Positions 9,105 to 18,317 are shown, counted from the stretch's first letter. The stretch is DNA of 63,349 nucleotides from Tyzzerella sp. (GCA_017410145.1 JAFQRJ010000016.1:1-63349); one strand, 5' to 3'. Numbers and translations: made by a program. The notes: a model not told the origin generated them from the letters alone.

Positions 9105-11546
9105 TTATACGTACTCATCAATGTATTCTTCAAATTGTTCCATTGACATTAATACTTTTCTTGGTTTGGTTCCCTCTTCCGGACCTACAACACCCGCCTC
9201 AGCAAGTTGGTCCATAATTCTTGCAGCGCGGTTAAAGCCGATTTTGAACTTTCTCTGCAACATTCCAATGGAACCTTTATCACTTTCAATCACAAATTGT
9301 CCTGCATAGATAAAATATTCATCTCTATCATCTGCTCCGCCGTCTGCAAAGCCACCACCCGAATTTGTCTGTGCAGCATTGATATGGTTGGTAATATCTT
9401 CGTTATATTGTGTGCCGTCACCATTACTTACCAAATAATCCACAACTGCCTGTACTTCCGGGTCAGCTACAAACGAGCCTTGCACACGTACCGGTTTCGG
9501 ATATCCGGACGGATAGAATAACATATCACCTTTACCCAACAATTTTTCAGCACCATTCATATCTATAATGGTTCGTGAGTCCACACCTGACGACACTGCA
9601 AAGGCAATTCTTGAAGGCATATTTGCTTTAATAAGTCCTGTAATAACATTTACAGATGGACGTTGTGTCGCTACTACCAAATGAATACCACAGGCTCTCG
9701 CAAGCTGTGCCAAACGACAAATTGCATCTTCCACTTCTCCAGGTGCAACCATCATAAGGTCTGCCAATTCATCTACGATAATTACAATCTGTGGTAATTT
9801 TTGTGGTTTTTCCTCTTGTGTCTCAATATCCTGCACAGATTCAACTTTTGCATTATAACCTTTTAAATCGCGCACATTGTAATCAGCAAACAATTGATAA
9901 CGCCTTGTCATCTCTGCTACAGCCCAGTTTAATGCACCGGCTGCCTTTTTAGGATCTGTTACAACTGGAATTAATAAATGCGGAATCCCATTGTATACTT
10001 TCAGTTCAACCACCTTCGGGTCAATCATAATCATCTTGACCTCTTCCGGACTAGCCTTGTATAAAATACTCATAATCAACGTATTGATACAAACTGATTT
10101 ACCGGAACCCGTTGCTCCTGCAATCAAAACGTGAGGCATCTTTGCGATATCTGCCACAACAACTTTTCCTGCAATATCTCGTCCGGCGGCAAATGCAATC
10201 TTGGAAGGATGGGATTTGAATTCACTGGACTCCAATAAATCACGAAGCATAACTGCTGTATTTTCCTTATTCGGAACTTCAATACCAACTGCTGCTTTTC
10301 CCGGGATTGGAGCTTCAATACGTATGTCAGAAGCTGCAAGATTTAATTTGATATCATCTGCAAGACTTACAATCTTGCTAACCTTAACTCCCATTTCCGG
10401 TTGAAGTTCAAATCTGGTCACCGCAGGACCGCAGCTCACATTAGTCACTGTGGCATTTACGTGAAAGGTCTGTAATGTCTGTTCTAATTTGCGAGCTGTT
10501 TCTCTCAAATAAGCATCCGAATCCCCACCGGTTGCTTTACCTCTTGTCAGTAGATTCAGAGGTGGAAATTTATATGCCCTTTTTGGTTTCTCTACATTTT
10601 TCTTTATTTCTTTTTCAACATTTTCTGCCTCTGTGGCAGCGTTTTCACGACTTTCAATGGTACTTCTTCTTTTTCTTGTAGCCGGTTCTTCCTTTTCAGG
10701 TTCTACAAAATCTTCTTCCTCTGCAATCGGTGTTGCTCTGTCAATCACTAATTCTGATGGTTTTTCATATGTAAAAAGTGATTCTGAAGATTCTTTTGGC
10801 GGCTCTATTTCATGCATATTTTCCGCGGCATGGGAAGTCTTATCAAGTGTAGTGTCAAAGGACACGCCAGACACAACCTTGTCTACACGTTTCACCTGTT
10901 TCTCAACACGTTGTTTTTCAGTTTGTTCTTTTCTACGTTTCGCATCCTCTTTTGCAGTCTGGTATACTTTTTTCCCTTCTTCCCTAACAGTTCCCACAAA
11001 AGATTTACCTGTAAGTAGAACAAAAGAAATAATAAATAAAACGATCACAACAATGTATGTACCAACAACACCAATAGCCGGACACAGGAGATTAACAAGT
11101 AATCCTCCCAACCAGCCACCACCATCCTTGTGCATACTTGATAAAATATATATATCTTTTAATGTAGTTCCCTGATCATATCCATTAATAATTAATTGAA
11201 ACAATGTACAGCACATAAGGAAGACAACTAGGCAAGAACCCGCCTTGAAATAAGCATGTGCGTTTCCCTTATTTGATAAAACAAACGTAACCCCTATAAA
11301 TATTAATATCGGGACAATGTATGCCATAAAACCAAATACACCAAATAAAAAAGCAGATAGGGCATCTCCAATGAATCCACCTATCCCAAAATGTGAAATC
11401 ATTGCAAAGATACAAACTGCCAAAGATACTAGTATCGTGATTTCATCACGCATAAAATTTTGCTTTTGAGTGTTTTGATTATTTTTTGCTTTTGTATTTA
11501 CATTTCGCTTTGCCTGCGTTTTTTTTCTTTTCTTTGTCGATGCCAT
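9105..11546 (-). CDS. FtsK/SpoIIIE family DNA translocase
   Basis: This 813-residue protein pumps chromosomal DNA through the division or sporulation septum. After a very basic N-terminus come four or five membrane segments (about residues 30-175). A charged linker (190-330) is followed by the alpha/beta motor domain with Walker A GATGSGKSVC near 455 and Walker B IVIIVDELADLM near 562. The C-terminal gamma winged helix (about 745-813) has QFVIESDKGSIGMLQRKF nearby and reads KOPS/SRS-type sequences. The adjacency to tepA mirrors the tepA-spoIIIE order of Bacillus subtilis, here interrupted by a nuclease-like gene. An upstream repeat array lies in its presumed promoter region. Confidence 0.94.
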   Translation of the reverse strand: MASTKKRKKTQAKRNVNTKAKNNQNTQKQNFMRDEITILVSLAVCIFAMISHFGIGGFIGDALSAFLFGVFGFMAYIVPILIFIGVTFVLSNKGNAHAYFKAGSCLVVFLMCCTLFQLIINGYDQGTTLKDIYILSSMHKDGGGWLGGLLVNLLCPAIGVVGTYIVVIVLFIISFVLLTGKSFVGTVREEGKKVYQTAKEDAKRRKEQTEKQRVEKQVKRVDKVVSGVSFDTTLDKTSHAAENMHEIEPPKESSESLFTYEKPSELVIDRATPIAEEEDFVEPEKEEPATRKRRSTIESRENAATEAENVEKEIKKNVEKPKRAYKFPPLNLLTRGKATGGDSDAYLRETARKLEQTLQTFHVNATVTNVSCGPAVTRFELQPEMGVKVSKIVSLADDIKLNLAASDIRIEAPIPGKAAVGIEVPNKENTAVMLRDLLESSEFKSHPSKIAFAAGRDIAGKVVVADIAKMPHVLIAGATGSGKSVCINTLIMSILYKASPEEVKMIMIDPKVVELKVYNGIPHLLIPVVTDPKKAAGALNWAVAEMTRRYQLFADYNVRDLKGYNAKVESVQDIETQEEKPQKLPQIVIIVDELADLMMVAPGEVEDAICRLAQLARACGIHLVVATQRPSVNVITGLIKANMPSRIAFAVSSGVDSRTIIDMNGAEKLLGKGDMLFYPSGYPKPVRVQGSFVADPEVQAVVDYLVSNGDGTQYNEDITNHINAAQTNSGGGFADGGADDRDEYFIYAGQFVIESDKGSIGMLQRKFKIGFNRAARIMDQLAEAGVVGPEEGTKPRKVLMSMEQFEEYIDEYV

Positions 11547-11679
11547 GAGTATCCCCCTTGTCTCTTAACTATACTATTATAGCATTATTGGGAACTTGTG
11601 TCATCACTAATTTAGAGGAATTTTTAATATATGCATGGGTTTAATGTTGGGGTTTATAGTTTGATACGTGTTTAACATT

Positions 11680-11861
11680 TGTTTTGCATGGCAATTAGGT
11701 CTATAGAGAAACTTCTTGCTGTCAGAAACAATTTAAACTTGTTTTGCATGAGATTTTAAAGATATAGCATTGCGTTTAGGCCTATGCTAGAAAAATCATT
11801 TCTCAGAAACACTTAATCTGAAATATGAGTATCTCAGCATGTTATTTTTTGACATAAACCT
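11680..11861. repeat. left repeat array: three degenerate 36-bp copies (+,+,-) upstream of ftsK
   Basis: Each copy has an AGRYCTATR-like core followed, exactly 26 bases later, by CAGAAACA or a close variant. Between them is a potential small hairpin of the TTTCT..AGAAA kind. Copies start at 11697 (+), 11778 (+) and, on the minus strand, 11861. TTTTGCATG words at 11682-11690 and 11742-11750 precede the first two. The same three-copy arrangement with identical spacing recurs at 13478-13642. The whole intergenic stretch 11547-11928 contains no convincing gene. Confidence 0.75.
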
Positions 11862-11928
11862 AAATCCTGTTTTAAACTCTATAAAACCATCAAGAAAGCT
11901 CATTAAATTGTATCTGACAATGTGAAAT

Positions 11929-12714
11929 TTATTTATAGACCTGATTTTTATCCAGAAAATAATGTTGAACAATATTTTGAATTGTTTCCATTGTTAAGGG
12001 ATGCTCTTTCGTTTCATATGTAGTAATTAGTTGAACAGACGGAATAATACCATGAATTGTATAGTGTTGCAATTTATTATATACTTTTTGTGAATAACTT
12101 GGATTATCCATTAAGCCAAAATGCTCCCAATAATATACTGCACCTGTCTTTGGATGCCGAATTGTAAAGTCTGGATAAAAAACTGTTTCGCCTAACATCA
12201 AAGCGCATTCATATCTATATGGAAGTCTGTTCATATATAAAGCCAACTCAATCATAGATTCAGATTTTGATCTGACAGCATTTCCAAAGCCGTTATTATG
12301 CACTAATTGTTCAGGATAAAGTGAATTGTGTTCATATGGTTCGTTTACCCAATTGGTTAATTCTTCTGATAAAGGTGTAAAAAAGGGTGCAAGAAGATGT
12401 TTGTATTCAGAATCTTGAATAAGCAGTTGTTCGGCCTTGTCTTGAAATGAACTGTGTCTTAGATAAAAATCTATCGCCTTCTTTTCATTTTCTAAATCGT
12501 CCAATAATAGAGACAAAGACTTTTTGATTGCCAATTTTTCTGCTAATTGCCGATTCTCTTTTGGAATATAGGATTTGGTGTGACCATCACTTTGAAACCA
12601 TTTGGCATATTTGCCAGTGTGTGAGCAAACAAGTTTGCCAGGCGGCAAATATTTGAGTTGATTTTTAATAGAATTGACTTGCTTAGTTTGCAATAATAAT
12701 TTTGCAAATATCAC
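11929..12714 (-). CDS. uncharacterised protein with PD-(D/E)XK nuclease-like C-terminus
   Basis: I do not recognise a named family for this 261-residue protein. The N-terminal half is basic and helical, with KYLPPGKLVCSHTGKYAKW around residues 21-39 and a charged helix at 50-100. The C-terminal half has the pattern of a restriction-endonuclease-like fold. SESMIELALYMN is near 151-162, YPDFTIRHP near 180-188 and YYWEHFGLMDNPSY near 194-207, giving candidate acidic residues E152, D182 and E197; the usual Lys of the motif is not obvious. The start is a GTG overlapping the tepA stop (GTGA), so translation is coupled to tepA. Nuclease function is inferred from motif spacing only. Confidence 0.6.
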   Translation of the reverse strand: MIFAKLLLQTKQVNSIKNQLKYLPPGKLVCSHTGKYAKWFQSDGHTKSYIPKENRQLAEKLAIKKSLSLLLDDLENEKKAIDFYLRHSSFQDKAEQLLIQDSEYKHLLAPFFTPLSEELTNWVNEPYEHNSLYPEQLVHNNGFGNAVRSKSESMIELALYMNRLPYRYECALMLGETVFYPDFTIRHPKTGAVYYWEHFGLMDNPSYSQKVYNKLQHYTIHGIIPSVQLITTYETKEHPLTMETIQNIVQHYFLDKNQVYK

Positions 12715-13376
12715 TCCGCATTTTTGTCAATTAATTCATGCAATTTTTGAAAAGCTTCTTTAATTCCGCCAACTTCGTCAATTAAGCCTTCTTTCACTGC
12801 ATCTTCACCTTCCAGCATAGTTCCTACGTCTTTTACAAGCTCTGTTGGGTTTAGCATTAACTCTTCCACACGTTTTTGTGAAATATTAGAATGTGTAGAA
12901 ATAAATTTAGTAATTCTGTCTTGAGTTTTAATCATATTCATCAAACTTTGTTGTACACCGATAAACATACCATTTGAACGAACCGGATGTATGACCATGG
13001 TTCCACTTGGTACAATAAAAGAATAGTCTGTTGCTACAGCCAAAGGACCACCGATCGAATGACTTCCTCCAAGCACCAACGAAACTGTTGGTTTGCTTAA
13101 TGAGGCAATCATTTCCGCAATTGCCAGACCCGCTTCTACATCGCCGCCAAGTGTATTTAATAAAAAAAGTGCTCCTTGAATGTCTTTATTTTCTTCTAAT
13201 TCCGCCAATTGTGGCAATAAGTGGTCATACTTTGTAGATTTTGTATTGTTTGATGCAACATCATGACCTTCTATTTCTCCAATAATTGTAAAGACTTTTA
13301 TGGTATGTTGTTGTTTTGTGTTTTCTAACTCAATGGTTCCTGTTTCTTTAATTTCTTCTTGTTGTTGATTTTCCAT
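12711..13376 (-). CDS. tepA: TepA-like ClpP-family serine protease
   Basis: This 221-residue protein belongs to the ClpP/crotonase-fold peptidases of the TepA (translocation-enhancing protein) branch. After a Glu/Gln-rich N-terminus the fold begins near residue 25. LFLLNTLGGDVEAGLAIAEMI lies near 87-107 (continuous in the protein but quoted here only as a landmark). The nucleophile region GGSHSIGGPLA is near 124 and the His region MVIHPVRSNG near 147. It probably acts in the cytosol on proteins or signal-peptide remnants; the precise substrate is unknown. Synteny with spoIIIE supports TepA over true ClpP. A repeat array fills its upstream region, and a nuclease-like gene is translationally coupled downstream. 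Confidence 0.85.
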   Translation of the reverse strand: MENQQQEEIKETGTIELENTKQQHTIKVFTIIGEIEGHDVASNNTKSTKYDHLLPQLAELEENKDIQGALFLLNTLGGDVEAGLAIAEMIASLSKPTVSLVLGGSHSIGGPLAVATDYSFIVPSGTMVIHPVRSNGMFIGVQQSLMNMIKTQDRITKFISTHSNISQKRVEELMLNPTELVKDVGTMLEGEDAVKEGLIDEVGGIKEAFQKLHELIDKNAE

Positions 13377-13447
13377 ATCTGCATACTTCCTTATTTTTAA
13401 TTCATGTTAGTAGTATGCCAAATATTTAAAAAAATATTATCCTGTGT

Positions 13448-13642
13448 CATGCAAAACATTATTATTTTGCACATTTTAGACCTATACAATTTTTTCTTTC
13501 TTCCAGAAACAATAAAATAAGATTAACACATGATTTTGTAATTTTATTTAATACACTTAGGCATTTATATATAAATTTCTTGCTAAGAAACTAAAAGTTT
13601 AAATTATAAGTTCCTGCGAAGTAATTTTTCTTACATAGGCCT
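13448..13642. repeat. right repeat array: three degenerate 36-bp copies (+,+,-) upstream of tepA
   Basis: Copies start at 13478 (+), 13559 (+) and, on the minus strand, 13642. Core-to-CAGAAACA spacing is 26 bases in each, and copy-to-copy distances are 81 and 83, the same as in the array 1,781 bp to the left. CATGCAAAA at 13448-13456 is the reverse complement of the TTTTGCATG word of the left array, and TGCAAAA/TTTTGCA at 13450-13471 is palindromic. The stretch 13377-13693 holds no other visible gene. Confidence 0.75.
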
Positions 13643-13693
13643 AAACACAACGCTATAATGATAACATGCATACTAAATTACATATGCAACTCC

Positions 13694-13724
13694 CAAAAAA
13701 ACTCCGCGTCACTAACGCGGAGTT
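13694..13724 (-). terminator. rho-independent terminator after metY
   Basis: A 10-bp perfect GC-rich stem (13700-13709 with 13715-13724, 5-base loop) lies 10 bases past the metY stop. On the minus strand a run of T follows (A at 13695-13701 on plus). Confidence 0.92.
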
Positions 13725-13734
13725 TATGTCAATG

Positions 13735-15015
13735 CTAAACACATTCCAATGCTTGTTTTAAGTCATCAATAATATCTTCAATATTCTCGGTACCAACACT
13801 GAAACGAATTAAATCCGGTTGTACACCTGCTTCTAACAATTCTTGTTCGTTCATTTGGCGATGTGTATGACTGGCTGGATGGAGAACACAACTTCTGGAA
13901 TCTGCAACGTGTGTTACGATCGCAATCATCTTCAGCGCATCCATCATCTTCACGCAAGCATCTCTTCCACCTTTTACACCAAATGTAATGACACCACAGG
14001 TTCCGTTCGGCATATATTTTTGTGCCAAATCGTAGTATTTGTCACCTTCTAAAGAAGGACAATTTACCCAAGCAACCTTATCATGTGCCTGTAAAAATTT
14101 TGCTGCATTAACAGCGTTTTCACAATGTCTTGGCATTCTAAGATGTAAGGTTTCCAGTCCAAGATTAAGTAAAAACGCATTTTGAGGAGACTGAATGGAA
14201 CCTAAGTCCCTCATCATTTGTGATGTAGCTTTTGTAATGTAAGCGCCCTTCCCAAAACGCTCTGTATATACAAGTCCGTGATAGGTTTCATCCGGAGTTG
14301 TAAGTCCTGGGAATTTGTCTGCATGTGCATCCCAGTCAAAGTTACCGCTATCCACAATACAACCACCAACTGCTGTAGCATGACCATCCATATATTTTGT
14401 CGTTGAATGTGTGACAATATCTGCTCCCCATTCAAAAGGTCTACAGTTAATTGGCGTTGCAAATGTATTGTCAATAATAAGCGGAACACCGTGTGCATGT
14501 GCTACTTTTGCAAATTTTTCAATATCGAGTACATTGAGGCCCGGATTTGCAATTGTTTCACCCACAACAGCCTTTGTATTCTCTTGAAAAGCTGCATTCA
14601 ATTCATCCTCTGAAGCATCCGGGTCCACAAAAGTTGCGCTGATTCCCATTTTACGAATTGTGTGTGCGTATAAATTGTATGTACCGCCGTATACAGCCGA
14701 AGAACAGATAATATGGTCTCCTGCCTCAGCAATATTCATAATTGCATAAAAGTTAGCAGCCTGGCCGGAAGATGTCAGCATAGCCGCCACACCGCCCTCC
14801 ATATCACAAATTTTCGCTGCAACCGCATCGTTCGTAGGATTCTGAAGTCTGGTATAAAAATATCCGGAATCCTCTAAATCAAAGAGTTTTCCCATTGCAT
14901 CACTGTTTTCATACTTAAAAGTTGTGCTTTGATATATTGGAATTACTCTCGGCTCCCCATTTTTTGGTGTGTATCCGGATTGAATACATTTAGTTTCAAT
15001 TCTGTAGTCACTCAT
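13735..15015 (-). CDS. metY: O-acetylhomoserine sulfhydrylase (MetY) of the Cys/Met PLP family
   Basis: This 426-residue pyridoxal-phosphate enzyme makes homocysteine from O-acetyl-L-homoserine and sulfide. It is about the length of MetY, longer than cystathionine synthases. Motifs are YQSTTFKYENSDAMG near residue 28, RLQNPTNDAVAAKICDMEGG near 55, SSAVYGGTYNL near 105 and DNTFATPINCRPFEWGADIV near 182. The Schiff-base Lys is in HSTTKYMDGHATA near 208, and SVGTENIEDIIDDL closes the protein. It is a single gene ended by a strong terminator. Assignment to O-acetylhomoserine rather than another activated homoserine follows family resemblance. Confidence 0.93.
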   Translation of the reverse strand: MSDYRIETKCIQSGYTPKNGEPRVIPIYQSTTFKYENSDAMGKLFDLEDSGYFYTRLQNPTNDAVAAKICDMEGGVAAMLTSSGQAANFYAIMNIAEAGDHIICSSAVYGGTYNLYAHTIRKMGISATFVDPDASEDELNAAFQENTKAVVGETIANPGLNVLDIEKFAKVAHAHGVPLIIDNTFATPINCRPFEWGADIVTHSTTKYMDGHATAVGGCIVDSGNFDWDAHADKFPGLTTPDETYHGLVYTERFGKGAYITKATSQMMRDLGSIQSPQNAFLLNLGLETLHLRMPRHCENAVNAAKFLQAHDKVAWVNCPSLEGDKYYDLAQKYMPNGTCGVITFGVKGGRDACVKMMDALKMIAIVTHVADSRSCVLHPASHTHRQMNEQELLEAGVQPDLIRFSVGTENIEDIIDDLKQALECV

Positions 15016-15035
15016 CTTATTTTCCCTCCATCTGT

Positions 15036-15767
15036 CTATTCATCCCAGTTGTGATATACTTCCTGAACATCATCGTCCTCTTCCAATAGGTCTAACGTTT
15101 TCTGGATATTTTTAATATCTTTTTCATCTGTTAATTCCACATAGGTTTGCGGAATCATAGTTACTTCCGCATTAACCATTGGAATACCTGCTTCCTCTAA
15201 TGCAAGACGAACTTCACTAAAAGAATCCGGGTCAGTTAAGATTTCAAAACTATCTTCCTCTTCCACAAAATCTTCTGCTCCTGCATCTAAAGCTGTCATC
15301 ATTAAATCGTCTGCATCCAATTCGCACTCTTCTTTATCTACGATAATTTGACCTTTTTTATCAAACATAAAAGAAACGCAGCCGGATGTTCCAATATTGC
15401 CATTGCCTTTTGTAAATGCATTACGCACATTAGAAGCTGTACGATTTCTATTATCGGTCAATGTTTCTACAATAATTGCAGTTCCATTCGGACCATATCC
15501 TTCATATGTAATATGTTCGTAATTGGAAGCATCTGCATCACCAATTGCCTTTTTTATACTTCTTTCAATGTTATCATTTGGCATGTTATTCGCTTTTGCT
15601 TTTGCTATCACATCACGAAGTCTGCTGTTATTTGCAGGGTCTGCACCGCCACCTTCTTTTACAGCAACGGCAAGTTCTCTACCGATTTTTGTAAAGATTT
15701 TACCCTTTGCAGCATCGTTCTTTTCCTTTTTATGTTTAATGTTTGCAAATTTTGAATGTCCTGACAT
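15036..15767 (-). CDS. yebC: YebC/PmpR family regulator or translation factor
   Basis: This 243-residue protein is a full-length YebC homologue. It shows the invariant N-terminus [36 protein letters not shown] near residue 25, the [14 protein letters not shown] helix near 60 and the [14 protein letters not shown] strand near 85. Family members bind DNA as regulators, and recent work links the family to relief of ribosome stalling at proline runs. Which role applies here cannot be told. It is a cytosolic protein on the minus strand between mazF and metY, with short gaps on both sides. Confidence 0.95.
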   Translation of the reverse strand: MSGHSKFANIKHKKEKNDAAKGKIFTKIGRELAVAVKEGGGADPANNSRLRDVIAKAKANNMPNDNIERSIKKAIGDADASNYEHITYEGYGPNGTAIIVETLTDNRNRTASNVRNAFTKGNGNIGTSGCVSFMFDKKGQIIVDKEECELDADDLMMTALDAGAEDFVEEEDSFEILTDPDSFSEVRLALEEAGIPMVNAEVTMIPQTYVELTDEKDIKNIQKTLDLLEEDDDVQEVYHNWDE

Positions 15768-15841
15768 TTCTTTTCCCTCTTTTCATTTTATCTAAAACAC
15801 TTGTACATTCTAGCACTCTTTTTTCATTTTGTACAGATTTA

Positions 15842-16189
15842 TTAGTTATGTAATTCCAAACTAACTCTCAATGCATTTTCAACCTGGCACATTAATTTGT
15901 TATCTACATGACAAATAAAATCTTTTAATCGCTGTTTGTCAATTGTTCTTACCTGTTCTAAGAGTACAACTGAATTTTTTACGAGATGATATTTACTCGC
16001 ATCAATTTCTACATGAGTAGGCAACTTCGCCTTGTTCATCTTGGAAGTAATTGCTGCACAGATTACCGTCGGACTATGTCGGTTTCCCACATCGTTTTGT
16101 ATGATCATCACAGGGCGTATTCCACCTTGTTCAGAACCAATAACGGGACTTAAATCTGCATAAAAAATATCTCCGCGTTTAATTTGCAC
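15842..16189 (-). CDS. MazF/NdoA-type endoribonuclease toxin without an adjacent antitoxin gene
   Basis: This 115-residue PemK/MazF-fold protein resembles EndoA of Bacillus subtilis. It begins [23 protein letters not shown], has [19 protein letters not shown] near residue 25, the [18 protein letters not shown] segment near 45 and [13 protein letters not shown] near 76. The family cuts single-stranded mRNA at short motifs. Its position just downstream of alr is the conserved Bacillus arrangement. There the antitoxin gene lies between alr and the toxin, but here the 78-base gap is too short to hold it. The antitoxin may be absent or encoded elsewhere. Confidence 0.93.
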   Translation of the reverse strand: MQIKRGDIFYADLSPVIGSEQGGIRPVMIIQNDVGNRHSPTVICAAITSKMNKAKLPTHVEIDASKYHLVKNSVVLLEQVRTIDKQRLKDFICHVDNKLMCQVENALRVSLELHN

Positions 16190-16267
16190 TTATTTTCACA
16201 CTCCGATTTTTTAAGATACTGTAATTATTTCCCTCTTTTTCGGATGTATTCAAATAAACTCAATATT

Positions 16268-17443
16268 TTAAGCAAAGTAATCGACTTGTTCAGCTACATT
16301 ACCGTTTTTCACAAAGACTCTCGGAATCCGTTTTCCTAAATCACAAATAAATTCATAGTTAAATCTACCGGATAATTCACTTAAATCTTCCACTGTTATT
16401 GTTTCATTTCCATCATTTCCAATCAAGGTCACCTTATCTCCGAAGCTGACACCGTCAATATCTGTTACGTCGACCATAAACTGGTCCATGCATACACGAC
16501 CTACAATCGGTGCCTTTTTCCCTCGTATCAACACATATCCGATATTCGATAAATTTCTTGGATATCCATCAGCATAGCCCACTGGAATTGTTGCAATAAT
16601 CATATCTCGCTCAGAAACATAGATACCGCCGTAACTAATACCAGTTCCTGCCGGTATGTCTTTCACAAACGCCACGTGACTTTTTAAAGCAAGAGCCGGT
16701 TTTAATTGAACATTTTCCTTTTGAACTTCTTCAGATGGATACAACCCGTATGTAGAGATACCTGCACGAACCAAATCAAAATCTGCTTCGGGAACATCAA
16801 TAATTGCGGCGCTATTTGCACAATGTTCATATTGGAATCTCACATTATTTGCTTTTAATCTGTCTATCATCCAAACAAAATCCTTGATTTGTTTATGGGT
16901 GAATAATTTATCTGTTTCATCTGCTTTTGCAAAATGTGTGAAAATACCTTCCATACAAACATTTGGTAAATCAGCAATTCTTGAAATTGCAGAAACGGAT
17001 TCCTTGCTTATATCAAATCCTAATCTTGTCATGCCGGTATCTAATTTGATATGCATGTACGCAGTCATTCCTTCTCTTGTGGCCATCTGCGAAATCGCCT
17101 CTGCCATTTCTTCCGTGTAGACATTCATACGGATATCGTGCTTTAACATTTCCATGTATTGGTCTGGAAATACACAACCTAATACTAAAATTGGTTTTTC
17201 AATTCCTTCTGTTCTTAACACTATAGCCTCATCTAAAGTGGCAACTGCAAAGCCCCAGATATATTCCGTGTTTTCCAACATTTGTGCAATTTGAATTGCA
17301 CCATGACCATATCCGTCAGCTTTAATAACCACCATTATTTTTGTATGTGGATTTAAATTCTGTTTCATATGCTCTACATTAGATGCAATCGCATCTAAAT
17401 CAATTCTGGCATATACTCTGCTGTATGTTTTCAATCCATTCAC
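16268..17443 (-). CDS. alr: alanine racemase
   Basis: This 391-residue PLP enzyme converts L- to D-alanine for peptidoglycan. The catalytic Lys is in MVVIKADGYGHGAI near residue 41 and LDTGMTRLGF is near 134. The C-terminal beta domain has GISYGGIYVSE with the catalytic Tyr near 273, then VPVGYADGYPR-like and GRVCMDQFMVDVT stretches. GAGGTG before the ATG supports the start. mazF follows 78 bases downstream, which suggests a shared transcript linking cell-wall supply with the toxin gene, as seen in other Firmicutes. Confidence 0.96.
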   Translation of the reverse strand: MNGLKTYSRVYARIDLDAIASNVEHMKQNLNPHTKIMVVIKADGYGHGAIQIAQMLENTEYIWGFAVATLDEAIVLRTEGIEKPILVLGCVFPDQYMEMLKHDIRMNVYTEEMAEAISQMATREGMTAYMHIKLDTGMTRLGFDISKESVSAISRIADLPNVCMEGIFTHFAKADETDKLFTHKQIKDFVWMIDRLKANNVRFQYEHCANSAAIIDVPEADFDLVRAGISTYGLYPSEEVQKENVQLKPALALKSHVAFVKDIPAGTGISYGGIYVSERDMIIATIPVGYADGYPRNLSNIGYVLIRGKKAPIVGRVCMDQFMVDVTDIDGVSFGDKVTLIGNDGNETITVEDLSELSGRFNYEFICDLGKRIPRVFVKNGNVAEQVDYFA

Positions 17444-17546
17444 CTCTTACTTATGTTTTAAACATTACATCTATAATTACACTATATTCTTCAACTTCTT
17501 TTTCTTGCTTGACCGAAATGCAATAATGCTCTGCTATCTTCACATG

Positions 17547-17589
17547 AAAACGTGCAGAAAGTATGTTGTCATACTTACCCGCACGTTTT
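17547..17589 (-). terminator. terminator hairpin after rex
   Basis: A long near-perfect stem (17547-17565 with 17570-17589, 4-base loop) lies 10 bases beyond the rex stop. A TTTT follows on the minus strand and a longer T run on the plus strand, so it can work both ways. The remaining bases up to alr (17444-17546) show no gene. Confidence 0.8.
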
Positions 17590-17598
17590 TTCTGACAT

Positions 17599-18243
17599 TT
17601 ATTCTGTAAGTCTCCCTGTACTATGCCCAATCTTGTACGAGAGTCTCATCAGACTATCTGAAAGATGTACATTCTCTACAATGATGTGTTTCGGTAACTT
17701 CAAATCCGTATGTGCGAAATTCCATATACCCTTTATCTTTGTGTCCGCAAGCATATCGGCAACCTCACCCGCATTTGTCTTTGGGATCGTAAGCACTGCA
17801 ATTTCAATATCGTTCTCTTCAATAAACTGATTCAAATCCTTTAACATGCGAATAGCCACACCACGAATGGTAATTCCTTCTAAATGTGGATTTACATCAA
17901 AAATCCCCTTTAGTACAAAACCACTGGCTTCAAATGGCCCATAGTTTGCCAACGCCTGTCCCAAATTACCTGCACCAATGATAATAAAATTATGCTTCTC
18001 GTCCAACCCAAGGATTTTACCGATCTCCGTGTAAAGATATTTGACATTATATCCATATCCCTGTTGTCCAAAACCGCCAAAGTTGTTCAAGTCTTGTCTT
18101 ATCTGAGAGGCTGTTACATTCATTTTTTTACTTAAATCACTAGAAGAAATCCGTTCTACTTCGTTGTCAAGTAAATCACCAAGATAACGATAATATCGCG
18201 GCAACCTTTGAATGACTGCCTGTGAAATTTCTCTCTCTTCCAC
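17599..18243 (-). CDS. rex: redox-sensing transcriptional repressor Rex
   Basis: This 214-residue repressor senses the NADH/NAD+ ratio and controls fermentation genes. The N-terminal winged helix (residues 1-75) has AVIQRLPRYYRYL and KKMNVTASQIRQDLNNFGGFGQQGYGY-type sequence. The Rossmann domain has IIGAGNLGQALANY near 88. A C-terminal swapped helix ends the protein. I start it at the GTG at 18241-18243 (MEEREISQ). AGGAAGG lies 8 bases upstream and this gives normal Rex length; a longer in-frame extension to 18318 lacks family resemblance. It diverges from the ABC-F gene. No clear Rex operator was found in the 139-base gap. Confidence 0.95.
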   Translation of the reverse strand: MEEREISQAVIQRLPRYYRYLGDLLDNEVERISSSDLSKKMNVTASQIRQDLNNFGGFGQQGYGYNVKYLYTEIGKILGLDEKHNFIIIGAGNLGQALANYGPFEASGFVLKGIFDVNPHLEGITIRGVAIRMLKDLNQFIEENDIEIAVLTIPKTNAGEVADMLADTKIKGIWNFAHTDLKLPKHIIVENVHLSDSLMRLSYKIGHSTGRLTE

Positions 18244-18317
18244 TTGAATCACCTTCCTGTTTATCAATATATTACATTTAATTATATAGAATAGTTCTTT
18301 TAAAGTCAATTTTTTCA

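Noticed and set aside
11680-13642. The repeat arrays as a CRISPR
   Set aside because: Only three copies per array, mixed orientation, strongly diverged repeats and no cas genes.
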